DNA of 64,000 nt from Xanthomonas campestris pv. phormiicola (GTDB lineage: Bacteria > Pseudomonadota > Gammaproteobacteria > Xanthomonadales > Xanthomonadaceae). The stretch spans positions 1,873,001 to 1,937,000 of the forward strand of contig CP102593.1 in the NCBI GenBank assembly GCA_025666215.1, in the 5' to 3' direction. Shown here one piece after another: positions 1 through 8,115 of this stretch (the stretch's first letter is position 1; each line of letters starts with the position of its first letter). A program made the position numbers and the translations under genes. The notes beneath the pieces are model-generated. The model was given only the letters and a program-made list of their open reading frames with translations. It made no database searches and had not been told where the DNA came from.

Positions 1-1911
1 CTTGATCACGGTCTGCCATTCGCCCAGCAGCGTGTCCACCACCAGGCCGAAGCGCTGCGCGCCCTGGCGGATCACCACGATGCTCTCGCGCGGCGGCGGC
101 GCGCCGGCGATGCCGAACAGCGAACGCAGGCGCACGTACGGCAGCACCCCGCCGCGCAGGTCGATGTAGTCGCTCTGGTAGTTCGGCGCGAACTCCACGC
201 ATTCCTCGACCACGTCCAGCGGCACCACGAACACCGACTTGCCCACGCCGACCTGGAAGCCGTTGATGATCGCCAGGGTCAGCGGCAGCCGCACCGAGAT
301 GGTGGTGCCCACGTCCTGCTGGCTGCTGATGTCCACGCTGCCGCGCAGCGCGGCGATGTTGCGCTTGACCACGTCCATGCCGACGCCGCGGCCGGACAGG
401 TTGGTGACCTTCTCGGCGGTGGAGAAGCCCGGCTCGAAGATCAGCGCGAACACCTCGCGGTCGGACAGGCTGCGGCCGGGCTCGATCAGGCCGCGCTCCA
501 GCGCCTTGGCCAGGATCCTGTCGCGGTTCAGGCCGCCGCCGTCGTCGCTGATCTGGATGACCACGCTGCCCGAATCGTGGAACGCGTTGAGCCGGACCGT
601 GCCGCGCACCGGCTTGCCGCGCGCCTGGCGCAGTTCGGCCGGCTCGATGCCGTGGTCCATCGCGTTGCGCACCAGGTGGGTCAACGGATCGGCGATCTTC
701 TCCACCACCGACTTGTCCAGCTCGGTGTCCTCGCCGTTGACCACCAGCACGATGTCCTTGCCCAGTTCGCGCGCCACGTCGTGGACCACGCGGTGGAAGC
801 GGCTGAAGGTGCCGCCGATCTTGACCATGCGCAGCTGCAGCGCGCTCTCGCGCACGTCCTCGACCAGCCCGGCCAGGATCGAGGTGGATTCGAGCAGTTG
901 CGCGTCGCCGGTGCGCTGCGCGTTGGCGCCGGTGCTGGCGACGGCGATGATCAGTTCGCCGACCAGGTCGATCATGCGGTCGAGCTTGTCGGCATCGACG
1001 CGGATCGAGCCGCCCTCGCTGCGTGCGGCCGCGGCGGCCTTGGCCGGCGGCGCCGGCGCGGAAGGAGCCGCGGCTGCGGGCGCGGCCGGCACCGCCGCCG
1101 GCTCCGGGCTGCCGAAGTTGGCGAAGTCGTCGGCGTGGCCGTGGCCGCCGGCCTCGGCGACCAGCAGCGGCAGCTCCAGATTGGCGGCATCGCCGTGCGG
1201 ATCCACCGCCAGCACCTGCAGCTCGCAGTCGTCGCGGACGAATTCGAAGATGTCCTCGATCGCCGATTGCTGCGCGTCCGAGCGCAGCAGGATGTCGAAG
1301 CCCAGGTAGCAGGCTTCCGGGTCCAGCTCCGGCAGCGCCGGCACGCGCTCGTGGCGGGTGCGGACCGCCTCCAGCGTGCCCAGGCTGCGCAGGCAGCGGA
1401 TCAGGTGCAGCGGCGAGTTGCCGAAGCGCAGCGCATCGGGGAACAGCTGCAGCGAGATCCGCCAGTAGCCGGTCTGCGCCGCGGTGGTGGCCACGACTGC
1501 GGCGGCGGCCGGCGCGGCGCTCGGCTGCAGATAGGTCTGCAGGCGCGCCAGCAGCGGCTCGCCCTCGGCGGCGAGCACCGCTTCGTCGGCTTCGGCGCCG
1601 GCCGCCGCTTCCACCAGCGCGTGGATGTGGTCGCAGCAGGCCAGCATCAGCTGGATCAGCTCCGAGTCCAGCGCCACCGCGTTCTCGCGCACCAGGTCCA
1701 GCACGCTCTCCACGACATGGGTGAAGCCGACCAGTTGCGCCAGGTCGAACAGGCCGCCGGAGCCCTTGATGGTGTGCGCGGCGCGGAAGATGGCATTGAC
1801 CGCGTCCGGGCCGGCTTCGCCGCGTTCGGCTTCCAGCAGGTTGCGTTCCATGTCCTCGAGCAGGTCGCGGCTCTCGGCGATGAAGGTCTGCAGCAGTTGA
1901 GCGAGATTCAT
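1..1911 (-). CDS. cheA: chemotaxis histidine kinase CheA (C-terminus beyond window edge)
   Basis: This gene encodes the cytoplasmic chemotaxis kinase that passes phosphate from receptors to CheY and CheB. The visible 637 residues start with an HPt (P1) domain with the phospho-acceptor in AAHTIKGSGG (His46). An alanine-rich linker around residues 240-300 is followed by the P3 dimerisation segment. The P4 ATPase domain shows HLVRNAMDHG, DDGGG and GRGVGMDVV. The start of the CheW-like P5 domain (FVVPLDVVEECVEF) is present. Only the last few tens of residues are missing. The ATG follows the STAS gene by 13 bases, so the two are probably cotranscribed. No cheY, cheW or receptor gene is in view. 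Since the FliM encoded further right lacks a CheY-binding peptide, this CheA more likely serves another flagellum (inference). Confidence 0.96.
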   Translation of the reverse strand, partial: MNLAQLLQTFIAESRDLLEDMERNLLEAERGEAGPDAVNAIFRAAHTIKGSGGLFDLAQLVGFTHVVESVLDLVRENAVALDSELIQLMLACCDHIHALVEAAAGAEADEAVLAAEGEPLLARLQTYLQPSAAPAAAAVVATTAAQTGYWRISLQLFPDALRFGNSPLHLIRCLRSLGTLEAVRTRHERVPALPELDPEACYLGFDILLRSDAQQSAIEDIFEFVRDDCELQVLAVDPHGDAANLELPLLVAEAGGHGHADDFANFGSPEPAAVPAAPAAAAPSAPAPPAKAAAAARSEGGSIRVDADKLDRMIDLVGELIIAVASTGANAQRTGDAQLLESTSILAGLVEDVRESALQLRMVKIGGTFSRFHRVVHDVARELGKDIVLVVNGEDTELDKSVVEKIADPLTHLVRNAMDHGIEPAELRQARGKPVRGTVRLNAFHDSGSVVIQISDDGGGLNRDRILAKALERGLIEPGRSLSDREVFALIFEPGFSTAEKVTNLSGRGVGMDVVKRNIAALRGSVDISSQQDVGTTISVRLPLTLAIINGFQVGVGKSVFVVPLDVVEECVEFAPNYQSDYIDLRGGVLPYVRLRSLFGIAGAPPPRESIVVIRQGAQRFGLVVDTLLGEWQTVIK

Positions 1912-1924
1912 GAGCCGGCGCCGG

Positions 1925-2245
1925 TCAGTGGAAGGTGTCGCTGGCGCCGGGCGCGAGCGTGTCGCGCAGGCCGAGCAGGTCGAGCGCGTCGTTGACCGGC
2001 GCGCTGCAGCCGTCGAGCTGGAACGGCCGGCCCAGTGCGCGCAGCGCGGCCTGGGTGGCGAGCAGCAGCTGGATGCCGGTGGCGTCGATCTCGGTGACCG
2101 CCTGCAGCTGCAGCTGCAGGCCGCCGGGGTGTTCCAGCGCCGGCAGCAGCAAGGGCTTCAGTTCGCCGGCGCGGCGGATGGTCAGGTCGCCGTCCAGGCT
2201 CAGTTGCAGCGGCGGGGGCGGGGAGTCCGGGAGTTTCGAGCGCAT
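1925..2245 (-). CDS. STAS-domain protein upstream of cheA
   Basis: This is a 106-residue single-domain STAS protein (SpoIIAA-like anti-sigma-antagonist fold). The segment DATGIQLLLATQAAL contains the phosphorylation-loop signature, with Thr56 where most anti-anti-sigma factors have Ser. I chose the ATG at 2245 because a GGAGA ribosome site lies just upstream; a longer frame to 2281 has no such site. Stand-alone STAS proteins next to cheA are common in proteobacterial chemotaxis operons, where their exact role is poorly defined. They may bind a partner switch or localise the array. The function here is therefore only a family-level call. Confidence 0.85.
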   Translation of the reverse strand: MRSKLPDSPPPPLQLSLDGDLTIRRAGELKPLLLPALEHPGGLQLQLQAVTEIDATGIQLLLATQAALRALGRPFQLDGCSAPVNDALDLLGLRDTLAPGASDTFH

Positions 2246-2333
2246 GGCATGTCTCCGATTCGAGCAAGTGGAACGTCGCAATCCCGGGCCGCGGCGCGGG
2301 TGCGGACACGCCGGTCGGGCTTGCTGTAAGCAG

Positions 2334-2359
2334 ATATCGGCGCCTTTTCGGAATATTTA
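2334..2359 (-). promoter_or_regulatory. putative sigma-28 (FliA) promoter for STAS-cheA
   Basis: Read on the - strand, TAAA (2359-2356) is followed after 14 bases by GCCGATAT (2341-2334). The flagellar sigma-28 consensus is TAAA-N15-GCCGATAA, so the -10 matches 7 of 8 and the spacer is one base short. It lies about 90 bases before the STAS start, as expected for a late chemotaxis operon. No transcript data support it. Confidence 0.5.
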
Positions 2360-2494
2360 GGCCGAAAGACGCATTTGTCTCGCAAATCCTTGACACGGCT
2401 GAGCGGTTCAGGATGGTGAGCGGTCACCCATTCCAGTTGTGGACGAGCGCCGTCCGCCACCACGCAACGGATGCATGCGCCGTGCCAACGCTGC

Positions 2495-2506
2495 GGTAGC
2501 GCTACC
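2495..2506. promoter_or_regulatory. perfect 12-bp palindrome GGTAGCGCTACC
   Basis: A perfect palindrome lies in the 393-base gap between mfd and the STAS gene. It resembles operators of LacI-family sugar regulators in Xanthomonas (the xyl-box is TGGTAGCGCTAACA), but no carbohydrate gene is adjacent. It may be chance or an isolated site. Confidence 0.25.
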
Positions 2507-2514
2507 ACAACAGG

Positions 2515-2540
2515 AAACGGCCGGGAAAAACCGGCCGTTT
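2515..2540 (-). terminator. hairpin terminator downstream of mfd
   Basis: AAACGGCCGG and CCGGCCGTTT form a perfect 10-bp stem with a 6-base loop. On the - strand it lies about 100 bases past the mfd stop, and the right side ends in TTT. It probably separates mfd from the STAS-cheA unit. The rest of the gap (2246-2638) holds the sigma-28-like site and the 12-bp palindrome, and no gene that I can support. Confidence 0.5.
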
Positions 2541-2638
2541 GGGGAACGTTCGCATTGTGCGCAGCCTCGGTGCGCGACCGGCTGGAGGGCACGCAACCTT
2601 TGGCGCAGGCGTCCTGCGCGCGGCTCAGGGCCTGGAGG

Positions 2639-5600
2639 TCAGCGCGGCGACAGCGCCGCCAGCAGGCCGCGCGCGGCGTTGAAGCGGTCCGCCGCTTCCG
2701 GCAGCGGCAGCTTCACCTTCAGCTTGTCCGGGCCGTCCATCGCGTACAGCCTGGGCTGCTTCTGGATCATCTGGATGATGGTCATCGGATCGACGTGGGG
2801 CTTGGCCTCGAACACGATGCGGCCGCCGTTCTCGCCCAGTTCCAGCTTGCGGATGCCCAGCGTATTGGCCTGCAGCTTGAGCTCGGCGATCGCGAACAGG
2901 TGCTTGACCGGATCCGGCAGCAGGCCGAAGCGGTCGATCATCTCCACCTGCAGTTCGCGCAGCTGCTCGCTGTCGCGGGCGCTGGAGACGCGCTTGTACA
3001 GGGTCAGGCGGGTGTGCACGTCGGGCAGGTAGTCGTCCGGGATCAGCGCCGGCACGTGCAGTTCCACCTCGGCGCCGCGCGCTTCCTCGCCGGCGTCCAG
3101 GTCCGGCAGCTTGCCCTGGCGGATGCTGCGCACCGCGCGTTCCAGCAGTTCGGTGTACAGGCTGAAACCGACCTCGGCCATCTGCCCGCTCTGGTCCTCG
3201 CCGAGCAGTTCGCCGGCGCCGCGGATCTCCAGGTCGTGGGTGGCCAGGGTGAAGCCGGCGCCGAGTTCGTCCATCGAGGCGATCGCGTCCAGCCGCTTCT
3301 GCGCATCGCCGGTGATGCTGCGCCGGTCCGGCACCAGCAGGTAGGCGTAGGCGCGGTGGTGCGAACGGCCGACGCGGCCGCGCAGCTGGTGCAGCTGGGC
3401 CAGGCCGAAACGGTCGGCGCGGTTGATGACGATGGTGTTGGCGTTGGGGATGTCGATGCCCGATTCGATGATCGTGGTCGACAGCAGCACGTTGAAGCGC
3501 TGCTTCTGGAAATCCAGCATCACCCGCTCCAGCTCGCGCTCGGGCATCTGCCCGTGGGCGATGCCGATGCGCGCTTCGGGCACCAGCTCGCTGAGCTCGC
3601 GCTGCATGCGGCCGATGCTTTCCACGTCGTTGTGCAGGAAGTACAGCTGGCCACCGCGCGCCAGCTCGCGCTGGAACGCCTCGCGCAGCAGCGCGTTGTC
3701 CCAGGCGGTGACGAAGGTCTGTACCGCCAGCCGGTTCGGCGGCGGGGTGGCGATGATCGACAGGTCGCGCAGCCCGGCCATGGCCATGTTCAGCGTGCGC
3801 GGGATCGGCGTGGCGGTGAGCGTGAGCAGGTGCACGTTGGCGCGCAGCGCCTTCAGCGCTTCCTTCTGGCGCACGCCGAAGCGCTGTTCCTCGTCGACCA
3901 CGACCAGGCCCAGGTCCTTGAACTTGACGTCCGGCTGCAGCAGCCGGTGGGTGCCGATGATGACGTCGATGCCGCCGTCGGCGACCTTCTCCAGCTCGGC
4001 CTTGATCTCCTTGGCGCTCTTGAAGCGCGACAGCACCTCCACCCGCAGCGGCCAGTCGGCGAAGCGGTCGCGGAAGTTGCGGTAGTGCTGTTCGGCCAGC
4101 AGCGTGGTCGGCACCAGCACCGCCACCTGCTTGCCGGCGCTGGCCGCGGCGAACGCGGCGCGCACCGCGACCTCGGTCTTGCCGAAGCCCACGTCGCCGC
4201 AGACCACGCGGTCCATCGGCTGGCTGCTGCCCAGGTCGCGCAGGGTGGCCTCGATCGCGGCCAGCTGGTCGCCGGTCTCCTCGAACGGGAAACCGGCGGC
4301 GAACGGTTCGTACATGGCCCGGTCCACCTGCAGCGCCAGGCCGGCGCGGGCGCGGCGCCGCGCCTGGATCTCCAGCAGTTCGGCGGCCACGTCGCGCACC
4401 TTCTCGGCGGCGCGGCGCTTGGCCTTGCTCCACTGCTCGCCGCCCAGCGAATGCAGCGGCGCGGTCTCGGCCGAGGCGCCGGAATAGCGGCTGATCAGGT
4501 GCAGCTGCGCGACCGGCACGTACAGGCGGTCGCCCTTGGCGTATTCGATCTCCAGGAACTCGCCGGGCATGCCGCCGGCATCGAGCACGATCAGCCCGCG
4601 GTAGCGGCCGACGCCGTGGTCCTCGTGCACGATCGGTGCGCCTTCGGTCAGCTCGCCGAGGTCGCGGATGATCGCTTCCGGCTCGCGGCCGGCGCGGCGC
4701 GTGCGCCGCGGCTGGCCGGCGCGTTCGGGGAACAGCTGGCGTTCGGTGAGCACCGCGATGCGCGGATCGTCGAGCGCGAAGCCGTCGTCCAGCGGCGCCA
4801 CCGCGATGGCGAATGCTGCCGGCGCAACATCGAGTCCACCGGAGCCGCCGAGCCCCTCTCCCTGCGGCGACCGAAGGGAGTCCCCGTGGGAGAGAGGGGT
4901 TGGGGTGAGGGTACGCCCGCTCGCGGTCTGCTTCCGCGCGGCTGTGGAGGATGCGGACGAGGCAGCGGCCTGCTTCGACGAGGACCGCGCGGGCGGCGTA
5001 CCCTCATCCGGCGCTTCGCGCCACCTTCTCGCGGTGGGAGAAGGGAGGAATGCGGCGAAATTGGGGATCACCTCGGGTTTCAGGTCCGCCGCGGCCAGCA
5101 CTTCCAGCAGCGCTTCGCGGCGGCCCGGCGAGTCGGCGGCGATCAGCACGCGGCCCGCGTAGCTGCCGAGGAAGCTCTTCAGCGCTTCGGCCGGCGCCGC
5201 GTCCTTGGCCGCCACCGGCAGCGGCGGCAGCGGCTGGTCGCCCAGCGACTGCGCGTCGCCGATGCGCGGGTGATCGGCGGCCCACACCTCGATGCGCGGC
5301 AGGCCGTTGAGCTTTTCGCGCAGCGTGTCCGGCGCCTGGTACAGCTCCTCGGGCGCCAGCAGCGGGCGCTCCACGTCGTGGCGGCGCTGCTCGTAGCGGT
5401 TCTGGGTCTGCGCCCAGAACGCGTCGGCGGCGGCGCCCACGCCCGGCGCGAGCAGCGGCAGCGCCGTCTCGCCCAGGTAGTCGAACAGGGTGGCGGTGGC
5501 ATCGCGCGCCGGCGCGCCGGCGCTGCGCGGTTCCTGGAAGAACAGCGGCAGGTAGTACTCGATGCCCGACGGCGCCAGCCGCGCCTTCAGGTCCTGGTAC

Positions 5601-6352
5601 AGCGCGCTGCGCCGCGTGTCCACGTCGAAGCGTTCGCGCAGCGTGGCCAGCACCCGCTCGACGCTGGCATCGTCCATCGGCACTTCGCGGCCGGGCAGCA
5701 TCTTCACCGCCTGCACGTGGTCCAGCGAGCGCTGCGATTCCGGGTCGAAGGCGCGGATCGAGTCGATGTCCTCGTCCAGCAGTTCGACCCGCAACGGGGT
5801 CTCCGCGCCCATCGGGTACACGTCGAGCAGGCCGCCGCGCACCGCGAAATCGCCCGGGTCCATCACCTGCGGCACGTTGCGGTAGCCGGCGCTCTCCAGG
5901 CGGCGCTTTTCCGCCTCCAGGTCCAGGCGCTGGCCCACGCGCAGGTCGAAGCTGCCGCCGACGATGTAGCGCAACGGCGCCACGCGCTGCATCAGCGTCT
6001 GCACCGGCACCACCACGATGCCTTGCTGCAGCGTCGGCAGCCGGTGCAGCGCCGACAGGCGCTGGCTGATGATGTCCGGGTGCGGGCTGAACTGGTCGTA
6101 GGGCAGGGTTTCCCAATCCGGGAACGGCACCACCGGCAGCTGCTGGTCGCCGGCCAGCAGCGTATGCAGGTCGGCTTCGATCTGGTGCGCGCTCTGGTTG
6201 TCGCGCGCGACCACCAGCAGCGGCCCGCGATGCGCCGCGGCGGCGCAGGCGATATGCCAGGCCAGTGCGGTCGAGGACGCAGGGGCGCGCCAGAAGGCGC
6301 GGAGCTGGCCGGATTTGGGCAGCGGCGGAACGGGGAAGGAAAGAGGCGCCAT
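2639..6352 (-). CDS. mfd: transcription-repair coupling factor Mfd, with an in-frame insertion
   Basis: Mfd displaces RNA polymerase stalled at DNA lesions and recruits UvrA. The 1237 residues include the UvrB-like N-terminal module, the RNA-polymerase-interacting domain (VHEDHGVGRY and following), the RecG-like translocase with Walker A GDVGFGKTEVA (about residue 717) and DEEQ box (about 818), motifs TATPIPRTLNMAM and LRGRVGRSHH, and the C-terminal TRCF domain. The family is normally about 1150 residues. The excess of about 80 residues sits between the N-terminal module and the polymerase-binding domain (about residues 430-515). It is encoded by a dispersed palindromic repeat read in frame, giving the low-complexity segment LTPTPLSHGD. 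Every recognisable motif outside the insert is intact, so the protein is probably functional. Confidence 0.96.
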   Translation of the reverse strand: MAPLSFPVPPLPKSGQLRAFWRAPASSTALAWHIACAAAAHRGPLLVVARDNQSAHQIEADLHTLLAGDQQLPVVPFPDWETLPYDQFSPHPDIISQRLSALHRLPTLQQGIVVVPVQTLMQRVAPLRYIVGGSFDLRVGQRLDLEAEKRRLESAGYRNVPQVMDPGDFAVRGGLLDVYPMGAETPLRVELLDEDIDSIRAFDPESQRSLDHVQAVKMLPGREVPMDDASVERVLATLRERFDVDTRRSALYQDLKARLAPSGIEYYLPLFFQEPRSAGAPARDATATLFDYLGETALPLLAPGVGAAADAFWAQTQNRYEQRRHDVERPLLAPEELYQAPDTLREKLNGLPRIEVWAADHPRIGDAQSLGDQPLPPLPVAAKDAAPAEALKSFLGSYAGRVLIAADSPGRREALLEVLAAADLKPEVIPNFAAFLPSPTARRWREAPDEGTPPARSSSKQAAASSASSTAARKQTASGRTLTPTPLSHGDSLRSPQGEGLGGSGGLDVAPAAFAIAVAPLDDGFALDDPRIAVLTERQLFPERAGQPRRTRRAGREPEAIIRDLGELTEGAPIVHEDHGVGRYRGLIVLDAGGMPGEFLEIEYAKGDRLYVPVAQLHLISRYSGASAETAPLHSLGGEQWSKAKRRAAEKVRDVAAELLEIQARRRARAGLALQVDRAMYEPFAAGFPFEETGDQLAAIEATLRDLGSSQPMDRVVCGDVGFGKTEVAVRAAFAAASAGKQVAVLVPTTLLAEQHYRNFRDRFADWPLRVEVLSRFKSAKEIKAELEKVADGGIDVIIGTHRLLQPDVKFKDLGLVVVDEEQRFGVRQKEALKALRANVHLLTLTATPIPRTLNMAMAGLRDLSIIATPPPNRLAVQTFVTAWDNALLREAFQRELARGGQLYFLHNDVESIGRMQRELSELVPEARIGIAHGQMPERELERVMLDFQKQRFNVLLSTTIIESGIDIPNANTIVINRADRFGLAQLHQLRGRVGRSHHRAYAYLLVPDRRSITGDAQKRLDAIASMDELGAGFTLATHDLEIRGAGELLGEDQSGQMAEVGFSLYTELLERAVRSIRQGKLPDLDAGEEARGAEVELHVPALIPDDYLPDVHTRLTLYKRVSSARDSEQLRELQVEMIDRFGLLPDPVKHLFAIAELKLQANTLGIRKLELGENGGRIVFEAKPHVDPMTIIQMIQKQPRLYAMDGPDKLKVKLPLPEAADRFNAARGLLAALSPR
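4853..5048. repeat. dispersed palindromic repeat pair inserted in mfd
   Basis: Two elements face each other inside the mfd reading frame. The first (4853-4916) has CCCCTCTCCC and GGGAGAGAGGGG arms and ends in GGTGAGGGTAC. The second (4998-5048) begins GTACCCTCATCC and has CTTCTC/GGGAGAAG arms. The shared end is inverted between them, with about 80 bases between. Such elements are normally intergenic in gammaproteobacteria and, when translated, give the peptide LTPTPLSHG, as here. Confidence 0.75.
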
Positions 6353-6372
6353 GGACCGACTAGTTTAGCAAG

Positions 6373-6479
6373 CTCGGGACCGGGGACTCGGGACTGGGGA
6401 CCCGGAAAAGCAAGAGCGCCATATGCGGCTTTGGCTCCTGCTCTTCCGGGTCCCCGGTCCCGAGTCCCCGGTCCCGGGC
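6373..6479. repeat. large inverted repeat between the GNAT gene and mfd
   Basis: The left arm (about 6374-6406) and right arm (about 6445-6479) carry GGGACCGGGGACTCGGGAC-type sequence and its complement. They pair over more than 30 bases with one mismatch around a central loop of about 40 bases. The element nearly fills the 129-base gap between two - strand genes. It could act as a terminator for the upstream GNAT gene. It looks like a dispersed xanthomonad repeat. Confidence 0.75.
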
Positions 6480-6481
6480 TT

Positions 6482-7024
6482 TCAGTTGCCCAGTTCCAGC
6501 ACCACGCGCACCAGTCCCGGCGTGTCCGGGTGCGGCATCGGCTGGAAGCCCAGCGATTCGGCCAGCTGCAGCATCGGCAGGTTGCTTTCGAGCACGTCGC
6601 CGTACAGCCGGTCCAGGTACTTGCGCCGCGCCCACTTGACCAGCTTGCGCATCAGCTGCCGGCCCAGGCCCTGGCCGGCGACGAAGCTGCTGACCAGGAT
6701 CGCGTATTCGGCCTCGCGGGTGCCGGGCGTGATCGCCGCGCGCGCCACCGCGCCGACCACCGCTTCGCCCGGCGGCAACGGTTCGGCCGCGACCAGGGTC
6801 AGTTCGGTCTTTGGATTGGGATGGGTCAGGCGCTGCGCCATGTCCTCGGTCAGTTCCTGCACCGAATGCAGGAAGCGCTCGCGGATCTCGGTCGGCCCGA
6901 GCAGGCTGAAGGCGCCTTGCAGCGGCGCACCGTCTTCCGGCCGGATCGGCCGGATCAGCAGCTCGCGGCCGCTGGGCAAGGTGAAGTTTTCATGCCACGG
7001 AGGCATGCGGTTGCGGGTAGCCAT
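6482..7024 (-). CDS. GNAT-family N-acetyltransferase, Pat-like
   Basis: This 180-residue protein is a single GNAT domain. The acetyl-CoA pyrophosphate loop appears as VAGQGLGRQLMRKL (about residues 115-128). The N-terminal RPIRPEDGAPLQGAFSLL and the ERFLHSV segment resemble the acetyltransferase part of the Pat/YfiQ lysine acetyltransferases, but the large NDP-forming acyl-CoA synthetase domain is absent. The substrate cannot be read from sequence: protein lysine acetylation is possible, as is a small-molecule substrate. The gene stands alone, 129 bases upstream of mfd with a large hairpin between. Confidence 0.85.
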   Translation of the reverse strand: MATRNRMPPWHENFTLPSGRELLIRPIRPEDGAPLQGAFSLLGPTEIRERFLHSVQELTEDMAQRLTHPNPKTELTLVAAEPLPPGEAVVGAVARAAITPGTREAEYAILVSSFVAGQGLGRQLMRKLVKWARRKYLDRLYGDVLESNLPMLQLAESLGFQPMPHPDTPGLVRVVLELGN

Positions 7025-7139
7025 GGCCGGATGATCCTCGACGAAGCCTGGATTCTCGCATTACCCGGGGCCGCGCCCGTGAACGCTGCGCTCACCGCGT
7101 TTGCCTACCCTGTGCGGGGATTTTCGACAAGGAGAGGCC

Positions 7140-8069
7140 ATGTCCGGCAGCGGCGATTCGCGGCGCGCCATTTTCTTCGCGCTCGGCGCCAACCTGGCCA
7201 TCGCCCTGGCCAAGGGCGCGGCGGCGCTGGCCACCGGCTCGGGCGCGATGCTGGCCGAGACCGTGCACTCGCTGGCCGACTGCGGCAACCAGCTGCTGTT
7301 GCTGCTGGGCATGCGCCAGGCCAAGCGCCCGGCCAGCGCCGAATATCCGCTGGGCTACGGCCGCGCGATCTACTTCTGGTCGTTCCTGGTGGCGGTGATG
7401 CTGTTCTGCATCGGCGGCATGTTCTCGGTGTACGAAGGCGTGCACAAGCTGCTGCAACCCGAGCCGCTGAGCAGCTGGGGCTGGGCGGTGGGCGTGCTGG
7501 GGTTCGCGCTGCTCGCCGAGGGCGTGTCGCTGCGCACCTGCCTGCAGGAGATCGCCAAGGTGCGCGGCGAGCGGTCGCTGTGGATCTGGTTCCGCGAGAG
7601 CCGCCAGGCCGAGCTGATCGTGATCTTCGGCGAGGACATGGCGGCGCTGCTCGGCCTGGCGCTGGCGCTGGCCGCGGTGCTGCTGACGGTGCTGACCGGC
7701 AATCCGCTATGGGACGCGCTGGGCACCATCGCCATCGGCGCGTTGCTGATCGTGGTCGCGGTGCTGGTGGCGATCGAGATCAAGGCGATGCTGATCGGGC
7801 AGAGCGTGGACCCGGCCCTGCAGCGGCAACTGCATGCGTTCTTCCAGGGGCAGCCGGAGATCGAGCGGGTGATCCACCTGATCGCGGTGCAGCTCGGCGA
7901 GGACGTGATGGTGTCGGTGCAGGCGACGCTGCGCCAGAAGCACGACGCGGCGGCGCTGCTCGCCGACATCACCCGCATCGAGCGCGGCCTGAAGCAGCAG
8001 TTCCCGGCGGTGCGCTGGAGCTTCTTCGAGCCGGAGGCGGGCGCCGCCGCGGTCGCTTCCGGCAACTGA
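7140..8069 (+). CDS. cation diffusion facilitator transporter, ZnT9-like
   Basis: This is a 309-residue inner-membrane cation efflux protein with six predicted membrane segments and a cytoplasmic tail. The first metal site is HSLAD (His43, Asp47). In the fifth membrane segment the usual HxxxD is replaced by GEDMAALLG (Glu165, Asp166). That variant, together with HSLADCGNQLLLLLG, is typical of the SLC30A9/ZnT9 branch of the family rather than of FieF or ZitB. The ATG at 7140 follows AAGGAGAGG; a longer frame to 7101 lacks a ribosome site. The metal (Zn, Mn or Fe) is not determined. Confidence 0.88.
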   Translation: MSGSGDSRRAIFFALGANLAIALAKGAAALATGSGAMLAETVHSLADCGNQLLLLLGMRQAKRPASAEYPLGYGRAIYFWSFLVAVMLFCIGGMFSVYEGVHKLLQPEPLSSWGWAVGVLGFALLAEGVSLRTCLQEIAKVRGERSLWIWFRESRQAELIVIFGEDMAALLGLALALAAVLLTVLTGNPLWDALGTIAIGALLIVVAVLVAIEIKAMLIGQSVDPALQRQLHAFFQGQPEIERVIHLIAVQLGEDVMVSVQATLRQKHDAAALLADITRIERGLKQQFPAVRWSFFEPEAGAAAVASGN

Positions 8070-8115
8070 GCGGCATTGCTACAGTGGCGCCCGGTCCATC
8101 GTGGGCGACAACGCA

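Noticed and set aside
2389..2394. TTGACA-like hexamer before the STAS gene
   Set aside because: It is on the + strand with no suitable -10 and no + strand gene downstream.
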